Shown in pieces: positions 14,967-23,551 of a DNA stretch of 64,000 nucleotides. The stretch spans positions 124,001-188,000 of the forward strand of contig NZ_BOMM01000029.1 in the NCBI RefSeq assembly GCF_016862195.1. Reading direction: 5' to 3'. Below the pieces are notes generated by a model. That model ran no database searches and was not told the origin of the DNA. It saw only the letters and a program-made list of their open reading frames with translations. This stretch comes from Paractinoplanes ferrugineus (GTDB taxonomy: Bacteria > Actinomycetota > Actinomycetes > Mycobacteriales > Micromonosporaceae). A program made the position numbers and the translations under genes. Numbering within the stretch: the first letter of the stretch is position 1; every line of letters starts with the position of its first letter.

Positions 14967-15869
14967 TCAGGAGACCGGCAGCAGCTGGTCGTCGACGGTG
15001 GCGGTGCCGCCGGCGGGCAGCGTGAACGTGTCGGCCTCGGCATAGCTGAGCGCCTGGTACGCCCATTGCAGCTGTCCCTCGGTGGTCCGGAAGTAGACCT
15101 TGAAGTCGCCCGGTGGCAGCTTCGCGATCGTGTAGTCGCCGTTCGCGTCGGTGATCGCCGACGCCGAGCCGGCGTTGTTGTCGACGTAGCCGACCTGAGC
15201 GCCCGCGACCGGGGCGCCGTCCGCGCCGAGCAGCTTGCCCGACACCGACGCGCCCGGCAGGAGCCGGTTGTCCGCCCGCACCGTGCGGCCGGCACCGACC
15301 GGGTGACGCGATGCCGCGGAACGGTCGGCGGTGCTCGGCGCGTACTGGGCGAAGTGGCCGTCGGTGAACCGCAGGACGTAGGTCTCGTTCGGGGCGACCC
15401 GCAGCGAGTACCGGCCGTCGGCGGCCGTCGTGCCGGTGAAGTCGCGGGCGTGCTCGTCGTCCTCGGCGCTGACCGCCACCCCGGCGGCGGGCGCCCCCGA
15501 GGCGTCGAGCACGCGGCCGGTCAGCCGGCCGGCGGCGGGGACGACGCTGTCGGCGAAAGTGGTGCGACCGGCGACGACCGCGTAGGCGGACGGCGTGTCG
15601 GTGCGGCCCGGCGCCCACTCGGCCCAGCCGCCACGGTCGATCTGGATGGTGTAGGCGCCGGCGTCGAGACCGGTCACCTTGAAGTGACCGGCCGCGTCGG
15701 TGCGGGCGCGGGCGGCGATGTTCGGTGAGTCGGGAACGAGGACGGTCAGGTCGGCGCCGGCGACAACGGCGCCGCGGGTGTCGTGGACCGCCCCGGCCAG
15801 GTTTCCGGTGGTGTGTGCGGGTGCGGGCGGGACGGCCAGGACGGCCGCCAGGATGACGGACTGGAGCAT
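14967..15869 (-). CDS. Secreted protein with three carboxypeptidase-regulatory-like (CnaB-type) domains
   Basis: 300 residues with a short signal peptide (MLQSVILAAVLAVPPAPAH). The rest is three beta-sandwich repeats, each with the pattern G-x-V-x-D-(x)-G-A-P-(V/A)-A-G ... A-D-G-x-Y/F ... L-P-P-G-x-Y/F: LAGAVHDTRGAVVAGADL, LTGRVLDASGAPAAGVAV and VSGKLLGADGAPVAGAQV. Such domains are extracellular structural modules that often bind carbohydrate or protein. No catalytic part and no sortase or membrane anchor is present. Domain class confident; role unknown. Confidence 0.85.
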   Translation of the reverse strand: MLQSVILAAVLAVPPAPAHTTGNLAGAVHDTRGAVVAGADLTVLVPDSPNIAARARTDAAGHFKVTGLDAGAYTIQIDRGGWAEWAPGRTDTPSAYAVVAGRTTFADSVVPAAGRLTGRVLDASGAPAAGVAVSAEDDEHARDFTGTTAADGRYSLRVAPNETYVLRFTDGHFAQYAPSTADRSAASRHPVGAGRTVRADNRLLPGASVSGKLLGADGAPVAGAQVGYVDNNAGSASAITDANGDYTIAKLPPGDFKVYFRTTEGQLQWAYQALSYAEADTFTLPAGGTATVDDQLLPVS

Positions 15870-15997
15870 CGGATGATTCCTTCCCCCGTGAACTGCTTGT
15901 TGCCGGCGACGCTATCGACGCCCGGGTAGGGTCGGGGACGCCGGAGCGGCAACCCGGCATGAAACCGGTAGTGTCCATTCCGGAACGGAGCGCAACG

Positions 15998-16828
15998 ATG
16001 CGGGTCCGGGCGCGCGGCTTGACCTTCGACGTGTTCCGGGGCGGCCCGGCCGGCGGCGGAACCGCGCTGCTGTTGCACGGCTTCCCGCAGAACAGCCGGT
16101 CGTGGGCGGCGGTCCAGCCCGGGTTGTGGAACGCCGGGCTGCATACGGTCGCGATCGACCAGCGCGGCTATTCACCCGGTGCGCGGCCCGAGGGGATCGA
16201 CGCCTACCGCACGGCCGAGGCGGCCGACGACGCCGTAGCCGTCCTCGACGAGCTGGGCCTGGGGCGGGTGCACGTGCTCGGGCACGACTGGGGTTCGCTG
16301 ACCGGCTGGCAGCTGGCGATCCGCCACCCCGAGCGGGTGCGCACGCTGACCGCGGTGTCGGTGGCCCATCCGGCGGCGCTGTGGCGGGCGCTGAAGATCG
16401 ACCCCGACCAACGCGAGCGTTTCGGCTACGTCGACCTGTTCCGCGACACCGCGAGGGCGGCGGACGTCCTGCTGGCCGACGGCGGCCGGCGGCTGCGCCG
16501 CATGTTCGACGGCAGCGGGCTCAGCGAGGCGGGCATCGAGCGCTATGCGGCACCGATGCGAGATCGGGGCGGTCTGCTCGCGGCGCTCGGGTGGTACGCG
16601 GCGATGGCCGAGCCCGACTATCTGGACGCACCCGCGGTCACGGTGCCCACGACGTACGTCTGGAGCGACGGTGACCGGGCGATGGGCCGCACCGCGGCAG
16701 AGAGCTGCGGTGACCGGGTGCGGGCGGATTATCGGTTCGTGGAGCTGTCCGGCGTGACCCACTGGATCCCGGATCAGGCCCCCGTCGCGCTGGCCGCGGC
16801 CGCCGTCGACCGGATGACCGGTCGTTGA
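15998..16828 (+). CDS. Alpha/beta hydrolase, epoxide-hydrolase-like
   Basis: 276 residues. Oxyanion motif HGFPQN near 27; nucleophile elbow GHDWGS with Asp instead of Ser, the epoxide-hydrolase/dehalogenase type. The acid Asp is probably in YVWSDGDRAMG and the base His in GVTHWIPDQAP. ATG 15998 (preceded by GGAG) is preferred over ATG 15959. The Asp nucleophile and HGFP motif favour opening of epoxides. Cytoplasmic, no signal peptide, apparently monocistronic. Confidence 0.88.
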   Translation: MRVRARGLTFDVFRGGPAGGGTALLLHGFPQNSRSWAAVQPGLWNAGLHTVAIDQRGYSPGARPEGIDAYRTAEAADDAVAVLDELGLGRVHVLGHDWGSLTGWQLAIRHPERVRTLTAVSVAHPAALWRALKIDPDQRERFGYVDLFRDTARAADVLLADGGRRLRRMFDGSGLSEAGIERYAAPMRDRGGLLAALGWYAAMAEPDYLDAPAVTVPTTYVWSDGDRAMGRTAAESCGDRVRADYRFVELSGVTHWIPDQAPVALAAAAVDRMTGR

Positions 16829-16850
16829 CCGCGGCACAGCGCGTCACGGA

Positions 16851-17477
16851 TCAGGAGCCGGCGGGGGCGTCCCAGAAGACGTAGACCGCGCCGTAACGCA
16901 CCTTCGCCACCTGGCCGGGGGTGCAGCTGCCGGCCGGCTTCGCGCCGCCCGAGGTGAACAGGCGGTTGATGTAGTCGGCCTTGCTCAGGATGCCGGTGCC
17001 GGTGTGCGAGTTGATCTTCAGCAGGAGCTCCGGGATGGAGCCGGCCTTGGCCACCCCGTCGTTGACCTTGCCCGCGGTGACCAGCGACTGATCCCGCAGC
17101 GACTGCCAGCTCGGCCCGGCGAAGTGGTGGATCTTGCCACCGGTGCCGACCAGTTGCGCCTCCGGCGTGGACGCGGCCGGGAAGACGCCGTCGGCGCCGC
17201 AGGTGTAGTTCTGCGTGCCGTTGGTGACCACGAACGCGCCGATCGGCCGGGAACCAGCCGGCGGCTTGATCAGCTGGTTGATGAACGGGATGGAGACGGC
17301 GCGGGCATCGGCCCCCTGCGGCGCCGGCGCGACGGCACGCGCATCGGCCGCCTGCGGCGCCGGTGCGGCGGCGACCTCGGCGGCCGACGCGTTGAACGTG
17401 ACGGCACCGATACCGGCGACGACGGCGGCCATGGCGGCGCCGCCGACGGCGACCCGGGAGCGACGTGTACTCAGCAT
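16851..17477 (-). CDS. Secreted DUF3455-type protein
   Basis: 208 residues. A signal peptide (MLSTRRSRVAVGGAAMAAVV ... ASAA) is followed by a short duplicated Ala/Pro linker (APAPQAADARAV then APAPQGADARAV). The domain has GTQNYTCGADGVF, HHFAGPSWQS and, near the end, RYGAVYVFWDAPA, which fit the DUF3455 family of secreted fungal and actinomycete proteins of unknown function. ATG 17477 is chosen over an upstream in-frame start at 17546 because GGGGGAT precedes it. Two Cys may form a disulfide. Confidence 0.75.
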   Translation of the reverse strand: MLSTRRSRVAVGGAAMAAVVAGIGAVTFNASAAEVAAAPAPQAADARAVAPAPQGADARAVSIPFINQLIKPPAGSRPIGAFVVTNGTQNYTCGADGVFPAASTPEAQLVGTGGKIHHFAGPSWQSLRDQSLVTAGKVNDGVAKAGSIPELLLKINSHTGTGILSKADYINRLFTSGGAKPAGSCTPGQVAKVRYGAVYVFWDAPAGS

Positions 17478-17610
17478 GGAATTGATCCCCCTGATCGAGT
17501 TCTCGGTCGGCAGGCCCCTACCTGCCACCACGCTGTACGAGCACACGGCGCCCGCGGATGAAGATCGACAACACTCTTAACCGTTTGTTCACATTGGAGC
17601 GTCGTCCGGC

Positions 17611-18645
17611 TTACCCCGAAAGGCCTACCCCGGCCCACGCCGCGCCCACCGCACGCTGCTCACGGCCGCCGGCGCCGAACAGCTCACCGGCCTTGTGGAA
17701 GGTGGTGGTGGCGAACGCCTGGAAGCCGGTGGTGGCGGTGGACGCCTTCAGCGACTCGTACCAGATGCGTCCCGGCGCCTCCCAGGCGAAGCCGCCGATG
17801 CCGGTGGCCGCCAGGTAGAAAGCTCTGTTCGGGATGCCCGAGTTGAGGTGCACGCCGCCGTTGTCGCCCGCCTCGGTGTCGGGCAGATCCTGGTAGCCGT
17901 CCATGTGATCGGGCTGCGGGTCCTTGCCGAACAGGTCGTTGTCGTAGGCGGTGCCGGGCGCCTTCATCGACCGCAGCGCGTCGGCCTCGACCCGCGGCGT
18001 GAAGATCTCGGCGCCGATCAGCCAGTCGGCCTCCTCCGCCGTCTGCTTGCGCTTCCACTGCTTGACCAGCGAGCCGATCACGTCCGACATCGACTCGTTG
18101 AGCGCGCCCGACTGCTTGCGGTACTCCAGCTTGGCGGTGTGCTCGGTGACGCCGTGCCCGAGCTCGTGCGCGATCACGTCGAGCGACCCGGTGAAATCGG
18201 TGAAGATCTCGCCGTCCCCGTCGCCGAAGACCATCTCCTGACCGTCCCAGAACGCGTTGTTGTAGTGCCGGCCCCGATGCACGTAACCGAGCAGCCGCAT
18301 GCCCCGGCCGTCGATCGAGTTGCGCCCGAACACCTCGCGGAAGAAGTCGCGGGTCGCCCCGAGACCGTCGAACGCCTGATTGACCGAGGCGTCGGCGACC
18401 GGCCGGTCCCGCTCGGACCGGACCAGCTCGGCGACCGCCAGGAAGGTCCCGTTGTCGCAGTCGAACACGCTGCGGCGCCCACCGCCGGCGGCGGCCAGGG
18501 CCCCGGAGATCTGCGCGCGCACCTGACGCTGCCCGCGCAGTTGCGCGGTGCTGAGCAGAGTGGCCAGCGCGGCCCGGCGCACGGCCGCGTCACCGCTGTC
18601 GAGCAACCGGTCGAGAAGATACGGCGGCGTGATGCAGTTGATCAT
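17611..18645 (-). CDS. M4 (thermolysin-like) metallopeptidase, protealysin type
   Basis: 344-residue zinc protease. HELGHGVTEH at 160-169 gives two zinc His and the catalytic Glu; the third ligand is Glu184 in NESMSD. GGVHLNSGIPNRAFY supplies the transition-state His. There is no signal peptide. The short (about 55-residue) precursor starts with ITPPYLLDRL, matching the PPYxL motif of protealysin propeptides, so this is the short-propeptide branch, which may act inside the cell or be exported without Sec. Protealysins are usually paired with an emfourin inhibitor gene; none is seen next to this one. Confidence 0.92.
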   Translation of the reverse strand: MINCITPPYLLDRLLDSGDAAVRRAALATLLSTAQLRGQRQVRAQISGALAAAGGGRRSVFDCDNGTFLAVAELVRSERDRPVADASVNQAFDGLGATRDFFREVFGRNSIDGRGMRLLGYVHRGRHYNNAFWDGQEMVFGDGDGEIFTDFTGSLDVIAHELGHGVTEHTAKLEYRKQSGALNESMSDVIGSLVKQWKRKQTAEEADWLIGAEIFTPRVEADALRSMKAPGTAYDNDLFGKDPQPDHMDGYQDLPDTEAGDNGGVHLNSGIPNRAFYLAATGIGGFAWEAPGRIWYESLKASTATTGFQAFATTTFHKAGELFGAGGREQRAVGAAWAGVGLSG

Positions 18646-18922
18646 GGCTCACCTCGTATGTGGGTAGTTCCGCTTCGAAGCCGGCGAATTCCGCAGAGGT
18701 ATTTCGGTGGCCCGACGATCCGCGACCATGCGGCCCGCGTGTCGCACTCGACCGCCGACGGCATTTCCGGTCGGCGATCGAGCATCCTCGAGCCGCACCC
18801 CCGATGCGCCAGACTGCAAATACTCTGCGTTATCTTCGCTGGTGGAAAGCGCTAGGTCTCCGTTGCGGCAAACCCTCAGCCGTACGGCTGACCCAGCCCC
18901 GCCGCCCAGTTGTCGCCCGCCG

Positions 18923-19345
18923 ATGAACGGCGTCCATGGGGAAGTCCATGTGCACGTGCTCGACGACCTGGCTGGTTTGTCACCCGGAGCGCAGGCGTTC
19001 CTGAGTCGAAGCGGTGAACGACGCCCGCTCGCCACCGGACGAATACCCACCGACTACCTGCGGGTCCCGGGCAGGTCGGGCCGGCTCATCGCCGCGCCCG
19101 TCGAGTTGATCGTCCGAAGAGAGGGATTCGCCGAGCGCTTCGGCGGTCTGCGGTACTGGGTGCGGCCCCGGATGACGATGAGCGGCGATACGTACGAGAC
19201 GGCCTGCCAGCGGGACTTCACCCTGACCGACTGGCTCCGGCCGGAACACGGTGGCTGGTCGTTCGGGTGGATCGGCGAGCACATTTCCTCCCCGGCGCGC
19301 CGCCTGATGCCCACCGACGGCCGGTGCGGCGTGCGGCCCGCAGGA
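18923..19345 (+). CDS. Hypothetical protein, 3' end probably lost
   Basis: An ATG at 18923 opens a frame that reads as a genuine protein for about 140 residues (VHVLDDLAGLSPGAQAFL ... DTYETACQRDFTLTDWL ... GWSFGWIGEHISSPARRLMP). The frame stays open to 19744, but its last 130 codons lie antisense to the well-supported VOC gene and look like shadow. The coding part probably ends near 19345, so the gene is likely truncated and the stated end is approximate. No family recognised. Confidence 0.4.
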
Positions 19346-19351
19346 AGTTGG

Positions 19352-19729
19352 TCAGGCTTGTCGTTCCGCGGCCGAGCACGTCATGCAGAACTCGTTCCCG
19401 GCCGGATCGTGCAGAACAACCCAGCCGTCGCCGTCAGACGTCCGATGGTCGCCGACGACGGCCGCGCCCAACGCGACGAGCCGGTCGACTTCCTGGTCGC
19501 GGTCCCGGTCGTCCGCCTGCAGGCAGACGTGGACCCGATTCTTCACCGACTTGCCCTCGGGAACAGCCTGGAAGAACAGCCGAGGACCGGCCGGCGGCTG
19601 GATGACGACCTCGGCGTCTCCCGGCGCGCACTCCGGCTGGACGGGGTGGCCGACCACCTCGCTCCAGAACCCCGCCAACGCATAGGGGTCGGCGCAGTCG
19701 AACGAGACATTCCGAATGAACGACGTCAT
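19352..19729 (-). CDS. VOC (glyoxalase/bleomycin-resistance-like) protein
   Basis: 125 residues, vicinal-oxygen-chelate fold: two beta-alpha-beta-beta-beta modules, the first opening with FIRNVSFDCADPYALAGFW and the second with RVHVCLQADD. The closing strand VVLHDPAGNEFCM carries a metal-ligand-type Glu. These actinomycete VOC proteins are typically small-molecule binding or isomerase/dioxygenase-like; substrate unknown. ATG 19729 is conventional. Confidence 0.85.
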   Translation of the reverse strand: MTSFIRNVSFDCADPYALAGFWSEVVGHPVQPECAPGDAEVVIQPPAGPRLFFQAVPEGKSVKNRVHVCLQADDRDRDQEVDRLVALGAAVVGDHRTSDGDGWVVLHDPAGNEFCMTCSAAERQA

Positions 19730-19757
19730 AGCCGCAAAGCGTAGATGCCCGCCGGCC

Positions 19758-19837
19758 CTACAGCAGCCCGCGCTCCCGCATCTGCTGGATCTCCGGCCCG
19801 ATCAGCCGGGTCCAAGAGATCGGTAGGATCAACATTG
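19758..19837 (-). pseudogene. Possible C-terminal remnant of an unidentified gene
   Basis: A short minus-strand frame (ILPISWTRLIGPEIQQMRER then GLL and a stop at 19758) reads like the end of a protein, but no 5' part is present. It may be a deletion scar next to the VOC gene, or chance. Confidence 0.15.
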
Positions 19838-19874
19838 TGGAGGAAACGCCGCCCAGGTTGAGGCTTCCTCTGCG

Positions 19875-20090
19875 ATGGGCTGCCGCGCGGTGGTCGGCTC
19901 GTTGCTGGCAGCAAGTACGGCACTCTGCTGTTTCGCGTTCGCGACGGTCTCAGCCGGATATGACGGCTTCCTCAGCTGGCTCAACCCTGTAGCCTCTGTA
20001 AGTTGCTGCGGCGGACTCGTCCTGGGCGTGCTCGCCCTGCTGGTGTGGCCACTCCTGCGCCGCTCTACTCAACCTGGTCAACAAGAGTAG
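19875..20090 (+). CDS. Small two-TM membrane protein
   Basis: 71 residues with two hydrophobic helices (VVGSLLAASTALCCFAFATV and CCGGLVLGVLALLVWPLL) and a basic C-terminus. An overlapping upstream GTG frame from 19837 (VEETPPRLRLPLRWAAAR) resembles a natural N-terminus in another register, so a one-base slip may separate it from this ORF. The 20091-20303 gap that follows holds no supportable gene. Confidence 0.45.
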   Translation: MGCRAVVGSLLAASTALCCFAFATVSAGYDGFLSWLNPVASVSCCGGLVLGVLALLVWPLLRRSTQPGQQE

Positions 20091-20303
20091 CGACGACTGA
20101 ATGACGCGCGGCCGGCCATAACGCGGTGAACGTATCCGCGGCATGGGCCGATCGTGTGGTGGGCCGCACGCGGAGCGTTCGCCAACCGTCCTGACCACGG
20201 CGTGACTGTTGGTGTCGGCGTCGGCGGGTCCGGTGCTGAGCCTGCTCGGACGGCTGGCAGGGACCCTGCCGCCTGAACGGTCGACGGTGGGTAGCATCGC
20301 CGG

Positions 20304-20945
20304 ATGCACAGGGCGCGACAGGGACTCCTCGTGACGGCCGGCCCGCTGCTTCTGGCCGCCGCCGGTCTGGTGCATCCGGGCGGGCTGTCGGCCGAGGCCG
20401 CGCACCGCTGGGTGCACCTGCACATCGTGCTTCTGCCGGTCTTCCCGTTCCTTGCCCTGGGCTTCGTGGTGCTGCTGCGCGGCCGGCCCCGGCTCGACGT
20501 GGCCGGGGTGGCCACCGTCGTCGCGTGGCTGGGTGCGGCTGTCTACGCGGTCGGCTACACCGGCCTGGACGCGGTCGCGGGGATCGCCGCCGGCACGGTC
20601 GCGGGGCAGGACGGCGATCAGGGCGAGCTTCGCCGCCTGGTGCTTGCCCTGTACGACGTCGGCGACCTGCTCGGCCGCGTGGGCGTGTACGCCCTGATCA
20701 CCGCGGTGCTGGCGGGCACGGTCGCCCTGGTGGTCCGGCACGGCGTCCGGGTGCTCGCGGGCACGGCCGTGCTCCTCGGCGCGGCCTACTCGTTCATCGA
20801 CAGCCACATCTTCTGGCCGCGTGGTGTGCTGACGATGCTCGCCTTCGCCGCCGGATTCGCGCTCTGGAACTGGGCCGCGACGCAATCACCACGAACCGGC
20901 CTCGGCGCCACGACTTCCAGCCCGGCCGAGCCCGCGTCATGGTGA
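20304..20945 (+). CDS. Integral membrane protein
   Basis: 213 residues with about six hydrophobic segments, beginning GLLVTAGPLLLAAAGLVH. Acidic/polar loops carry YTGLDAVAGIAAG and FIDSHIFWPRG. The pattern fits the unassigned DUF-type membrane proteins common in Streptomyces and Actinoplanes. No transport or catalytic motif. The C-terminal 20 residues are Ser/Thr/Pro-rich and polar. It stands alone. Confidence 0.75.
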   Translation: MHRARQGLLVTAGPLLLAAAGLVHPGGLSAEAAHRWVHLHIVLLPVFPFLALGFVVLLRGRPRLDVAGVATVVAWLGAAVYAVGYTGLDAVAGIAAGTVAGQDGDQGELRRLVLALYDVGDLLGRVGVYALITAVLAGTVALVVRHGVRVLAGTAVLLGAAYSFIDSHIFWPRGVLTMLAFAAGFALWNWAATQSPRTGLGATTSSPAEPASW

Positions 20946-21022
20946 CACTGCGCCCCGGTGGCCTCACGCTCTGATGTGCGTACCCTGCGAAGGCGGGCCG
21001 TAGTCAACTGATCCGTACCCTC

Positions 21023-21841
21023 ATGATCGGCGCTCTTGGCGCCTTCTTCCTGGTTGTCGCCGGCTGGCTCGTGATCGTCGTGCCCCCGCAGGTCATAGCG
21101 CCTTGTTCCGACGCGCGACTGGCCGGCGTCACCGATCGGGCGAAGAACCTGGAACTGCGGGATTCCCGCATCAAGATGCCGAACGATCTGCGTGCCGGCC
21201 TCCTGCAATTGGCGGGTGGCATCGCGCTGGCGGCCGGTCTGGTCCTCACCTACCGGCAACTGAGGATGAACCGGGACGGCCAGATCACCGAGCGCTTCAC
21301 CGCGGCGATCAGCCACCTCGGGCAGGACGAGGACAACCTTTCCGTCACCCTCGGCGGCATCTACGCACTCGAACGCATCGCGCGCGATTCGCACAGCGAC
21401 CGCAGCGCCATTCAGGAAATCCTTGCCGCGTACGTTCGAGCCCGCGCGCCGTCGCCGCCCCGCAACGGCCTGCCCGGTCCGGACACGCCGCGGGCCGACA
21501 TGCCACGAATGGCCGCGCGCCTTCCCGCTGTCCAGGCCGCTCTGCCGGTTCTCGGCCGGATGCCGCGGCCGGCCGACGTCGGCAACCGGCTCGACCTGCG
21601 GCGGACGGACCTGCGCCGGGTCGACCTGCGTGGCGCCAACCTGCGGTTCGCGGACCTGGAGGAGGCGGATCTGCGATTCGCCGTTCTCGGCGGGGCTGAC
21701 CTTCGCGACCTGGTCGTCTGCGGCACCGATTTCACCGACGCGCGGTTGAACGACGTGCGGATCTGCGACTTCAAGGGCGGCGACACCGCCACCTGGCCGG
21801 CCGGCTTCGATCCGGCGACCGGCACCTGTACGACGTCCTGA
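21023..21841 (+). CDS. Membrane-anchored pentapeptide-repeat protein
   Basis: 272 residues. Two N-terminal TM helices (GAFFLVVAGWLVIVV at about 6-20 and a second at 62-75) are followed by a cytosolic segment with TERFTAAISHLGQDEDNLSV and GGIYALERIARDS, a signature of pentapeptide-repeat membrane proteins. The C-terminal repeats A(D/N)Lxx run from about 190 to 250 (DLRRTDLRRVDLRGANLRFA). The repeats form a right-handed quadrilateral beta helix; function in this group is unknown. Confidence 0.85.
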   Translation: MIGALGAFFLVVAGWLVIVVPPQVIAPCSDARLAGVTDRAKNLELRDSRIKMPNDLRAGLLQLAGGIALAAGLVLTYRQLRMNRDGQITERFTAAISHLGQDEDNLSVTLGGIYALERIARDSHSDRSAIQEILAAYVRARAPSPPRNGLPGPDTPRADMPRMAARLPAVQAALPVLGRMPRPADVGNRLDLRRTDLRRVDLRGANLRFADLEEADLRFAVLGGADLRDLVVCGTDFTDARLNDVRICDFKGGDTATWPAGFDPATGTCTTS

Positions 21842-22003
21842 CGACCGCCGGGTCGTGTCGCCGGCGAGCTTTCGACCGATCATTGGGACACTAGGCGCCG
21901 CGGCGTGGACGAATAGGTCTTGGCATTCAAAGCCGTATGCAGGAAGGTGTCTACGCTGCTTCAGCTGCGAGCTTCGCCGCGCCTACCAGAAATGGATCCA
22001 GAT

Positions 22004-22699
22004 ATGGTCAATCCCGGGCCCTTCGGGGGGCCGTCCGGGGAGGAGTCCGCTCCCTCCGGACACCCCGCACCCCCGCCCCAGCCGCCCTACGGCGCTCCCC
22101 AGCCGCCGCCCTACGGCAACACGCCGCCCTCGTACGGCACGCCGCCGCCTTCCTACGGCACGCCGCCGGGAGCCGGTTACCAGCAGGCGCCCTACGGCCA
22201 GCAGATGGGTGGGGCTCCGGGGATGCCGGGCACCGGCGTCGGGCAACCCGGCGGCCTGGCCGACCGGTTCCTGGCCCGGTTCATCGACGGTCTGATCGTC
22301 GGTGTGGTGTCGGTGATCATCAGCTTCGTGTTGGCGCTCGTCTCGGATTCGTGGATCCTGACCGGGCTCGTCTCCTCGCTGGTGACCGCCGCCCTTTATC
22401 TCGGCTACTTCGGCTATCTCGAGTCCAGCCGGGGGCAGACGATCGGCAAGCAGGTCATGAAGCTCAAGGTGTTCGGCCCGGACCGGGTCAGCAACCCGAC
22501 GATGGAGCAGGCCATCCGCCGCAACATCTACATGGGGTTCGGCGTGCTCCGGATCATCCCGTTCGTCGGCGGCATCCTCAGCTTCCTCGGCGGCGTGGCA
22601 GCGGTGATCCTGATCGTGGTCAACATCAACAGCGACCCGCAGCGCCAGCACTGGTTCGACAAGTTCGCCGGCGGCACCCAGGTCATCAAGATCGGCTGA
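22004..22699 (+). CDS. RDD family membrane protein with Pro/Tyr-rich N-terminus
   Basis: 231 residues. The first 75 or so are disordered PPYG/PPSYGTPP repeats plus Gln-rich patches (YQQAPYGQQM). The RDD domain then starts GGLADRFLARFIDGLIVGVV (Arg-Asp signature), with four hydrophobic segments and GQTIGKQVMKLKVFG typical of the family. RDD proteins are poorly understood; some move ions or export. ATG 22004 has GGA seven bases upstream; ATG 21992 is an alternative. Confidence 0.87.
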   Translation: MVNPGPFGGPSGEESAPSGHPAPPPQPPYGAPQPPPYGNTPPSYGTPPPSYGTPPGAGYQQAPYGQQMGGAPGMPGTGVGQPGGLADRFLARFIDGLIVGVVSVIISFVLALVSDSWILTGLVSSLVTAALYLGYFGYLESSRGQTIGKQVMKLKVFGPDRVSNPTMEQAIRRNIYMGFGVLRIIPFVGGILSFLGGVAAVILIVVNINSDPQRQHWFDKFAGGTQVIKIG

Positions 22700-22772
22700 C
22701 CGTCGGGCTGACGTCCCCGGCCGGGGCTCAAGTGACCTCCGCTTGTGCCCCGGGCCGGTTCGTCGCCACCGG

Positions 22773-23395
22773 TCAGCTTTGCCAAAGAAAAGCGGCTGAC
22801 GCGCACGAGTGGCAGCGGAAGCCGTAGCGGATCCACCGCCGCCGAAGTTCATCGAGGTGCGATAGTCGTGGCCCTCCTCGAGCTGCACGACAAACGCCAT
22901 CGGCTGCGTACAGTTGTCGCAGTTCGGGGTTTCGTCGTTCTGCAGCCAGGCGGGACGGCCGCCGAGCTGACCGACTATCTCCCGCCCGGGCCGGCCGTTT
23001 TGCGCACACCATTGCTCCGCGGCGTCGAGATAATCGTCGGCACCGACCTGCTCGAAAGCGACCGCGCAGGCCTCGTCGAGCAGCGTCACACCATCTCCGG
23101 GCGAGATCGCGGTGCCGACCGCGTCCTCCGGGAAGACGAATGCCCGGTTACCGCCGGCCCCCGGATCCCATTCGTCGCATAGACCGGGATCGTTCTGGCA
23201 CATGAAGGCCGAGAACAAACCGGCGCCACCCGATTCGGCGTCGGCCAGCCGGACCTGCGCGAGGAACTGCATGGGACCGCCGCATTCGCGGCACCGCGGC
23301 CAGGCAAAATCGCTCGGTACGTACGGGACTCCCCCGGTACGCGTCCCCGGCGCATCCGCGTCCGCCGGCCCGGCGTAGGTCATCAGCTTCACCAC
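22773..23395 (-). pseudogene. YwqG-like (DUF1963) gene with a one-base frameshift
   Basis: About 207 codons. The main frame gives KLMTYAGPADADAPGTRTGG, a zinc-ribbon-like CRECGGPMQFLAQVRL and CDNCTQPMAFVVQLEEGHDY, all typical of DUF1963/YwqG proteins. It then reads MNFGGGGS and leaves register near 22828; the natural end (YGFRCHSCASAAFLWQS and a stop) is in the next frame. One missing G in the GGATCC-GCTAC stretch explains this. It is either a recent pseudogene or a sequencing error. Convergent with the RDD gene. Function of the family is unknown. Confidence 0.75.
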
Positions 23396-23490
23396 GCGAG
23401 CAGGGTACGGCAGGTGTTGCCCTGTCTCGCCACGCTGCCGCGCGTGAGCTTCGACCTGCATTTGGAGCGGGCCCCTGGACCTCCCCCGTT

Positions 23491-23528
23491 GTCAGGCGTA
23501 GCCTGACCGTCGTCAGGGTTTACCTGAC
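23491..23528. promoter_or_regulatory. Tandem palindromic operators GTCAGG-N5-CCTGAC
   Basis: Site 1 (23491-23507) is GTCAGGCGTAGCCTGAC and site 2 (23512-23528) is GTCAGGGTTTACCTGAC. Their centres are 21 bp apart, two helical turns, so two dimers would bind one DNA face. They end 23 bp before the ClpX-finger/HTH gene start. Confidence 0.7.
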
Positions 23529-23551
23529 AAGTCATCCCAGGGGAGGCCCCC

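Noticed and set aside
17478-19000. Emfourin-like inhibitor gene beside the M4 protease
   Set aside because: Neither neighbouring frame shows emfourin features; the frame at 18923 does not resemble it.
18649-19050. Minus-strand frame upstream of the M4 protease
   Set aside because: Arg/Ser-rich, no domain, opposite a more protein-like plus-strand frame.
22070-22200. Tandem PPYG/PPSYGTPP repeats as a CRISPR-like or minisatellite array
   Set aside because: They stay in the RDD gene frame and encode a disordered N-terminus; repeats differ in sequence and have no spacers.
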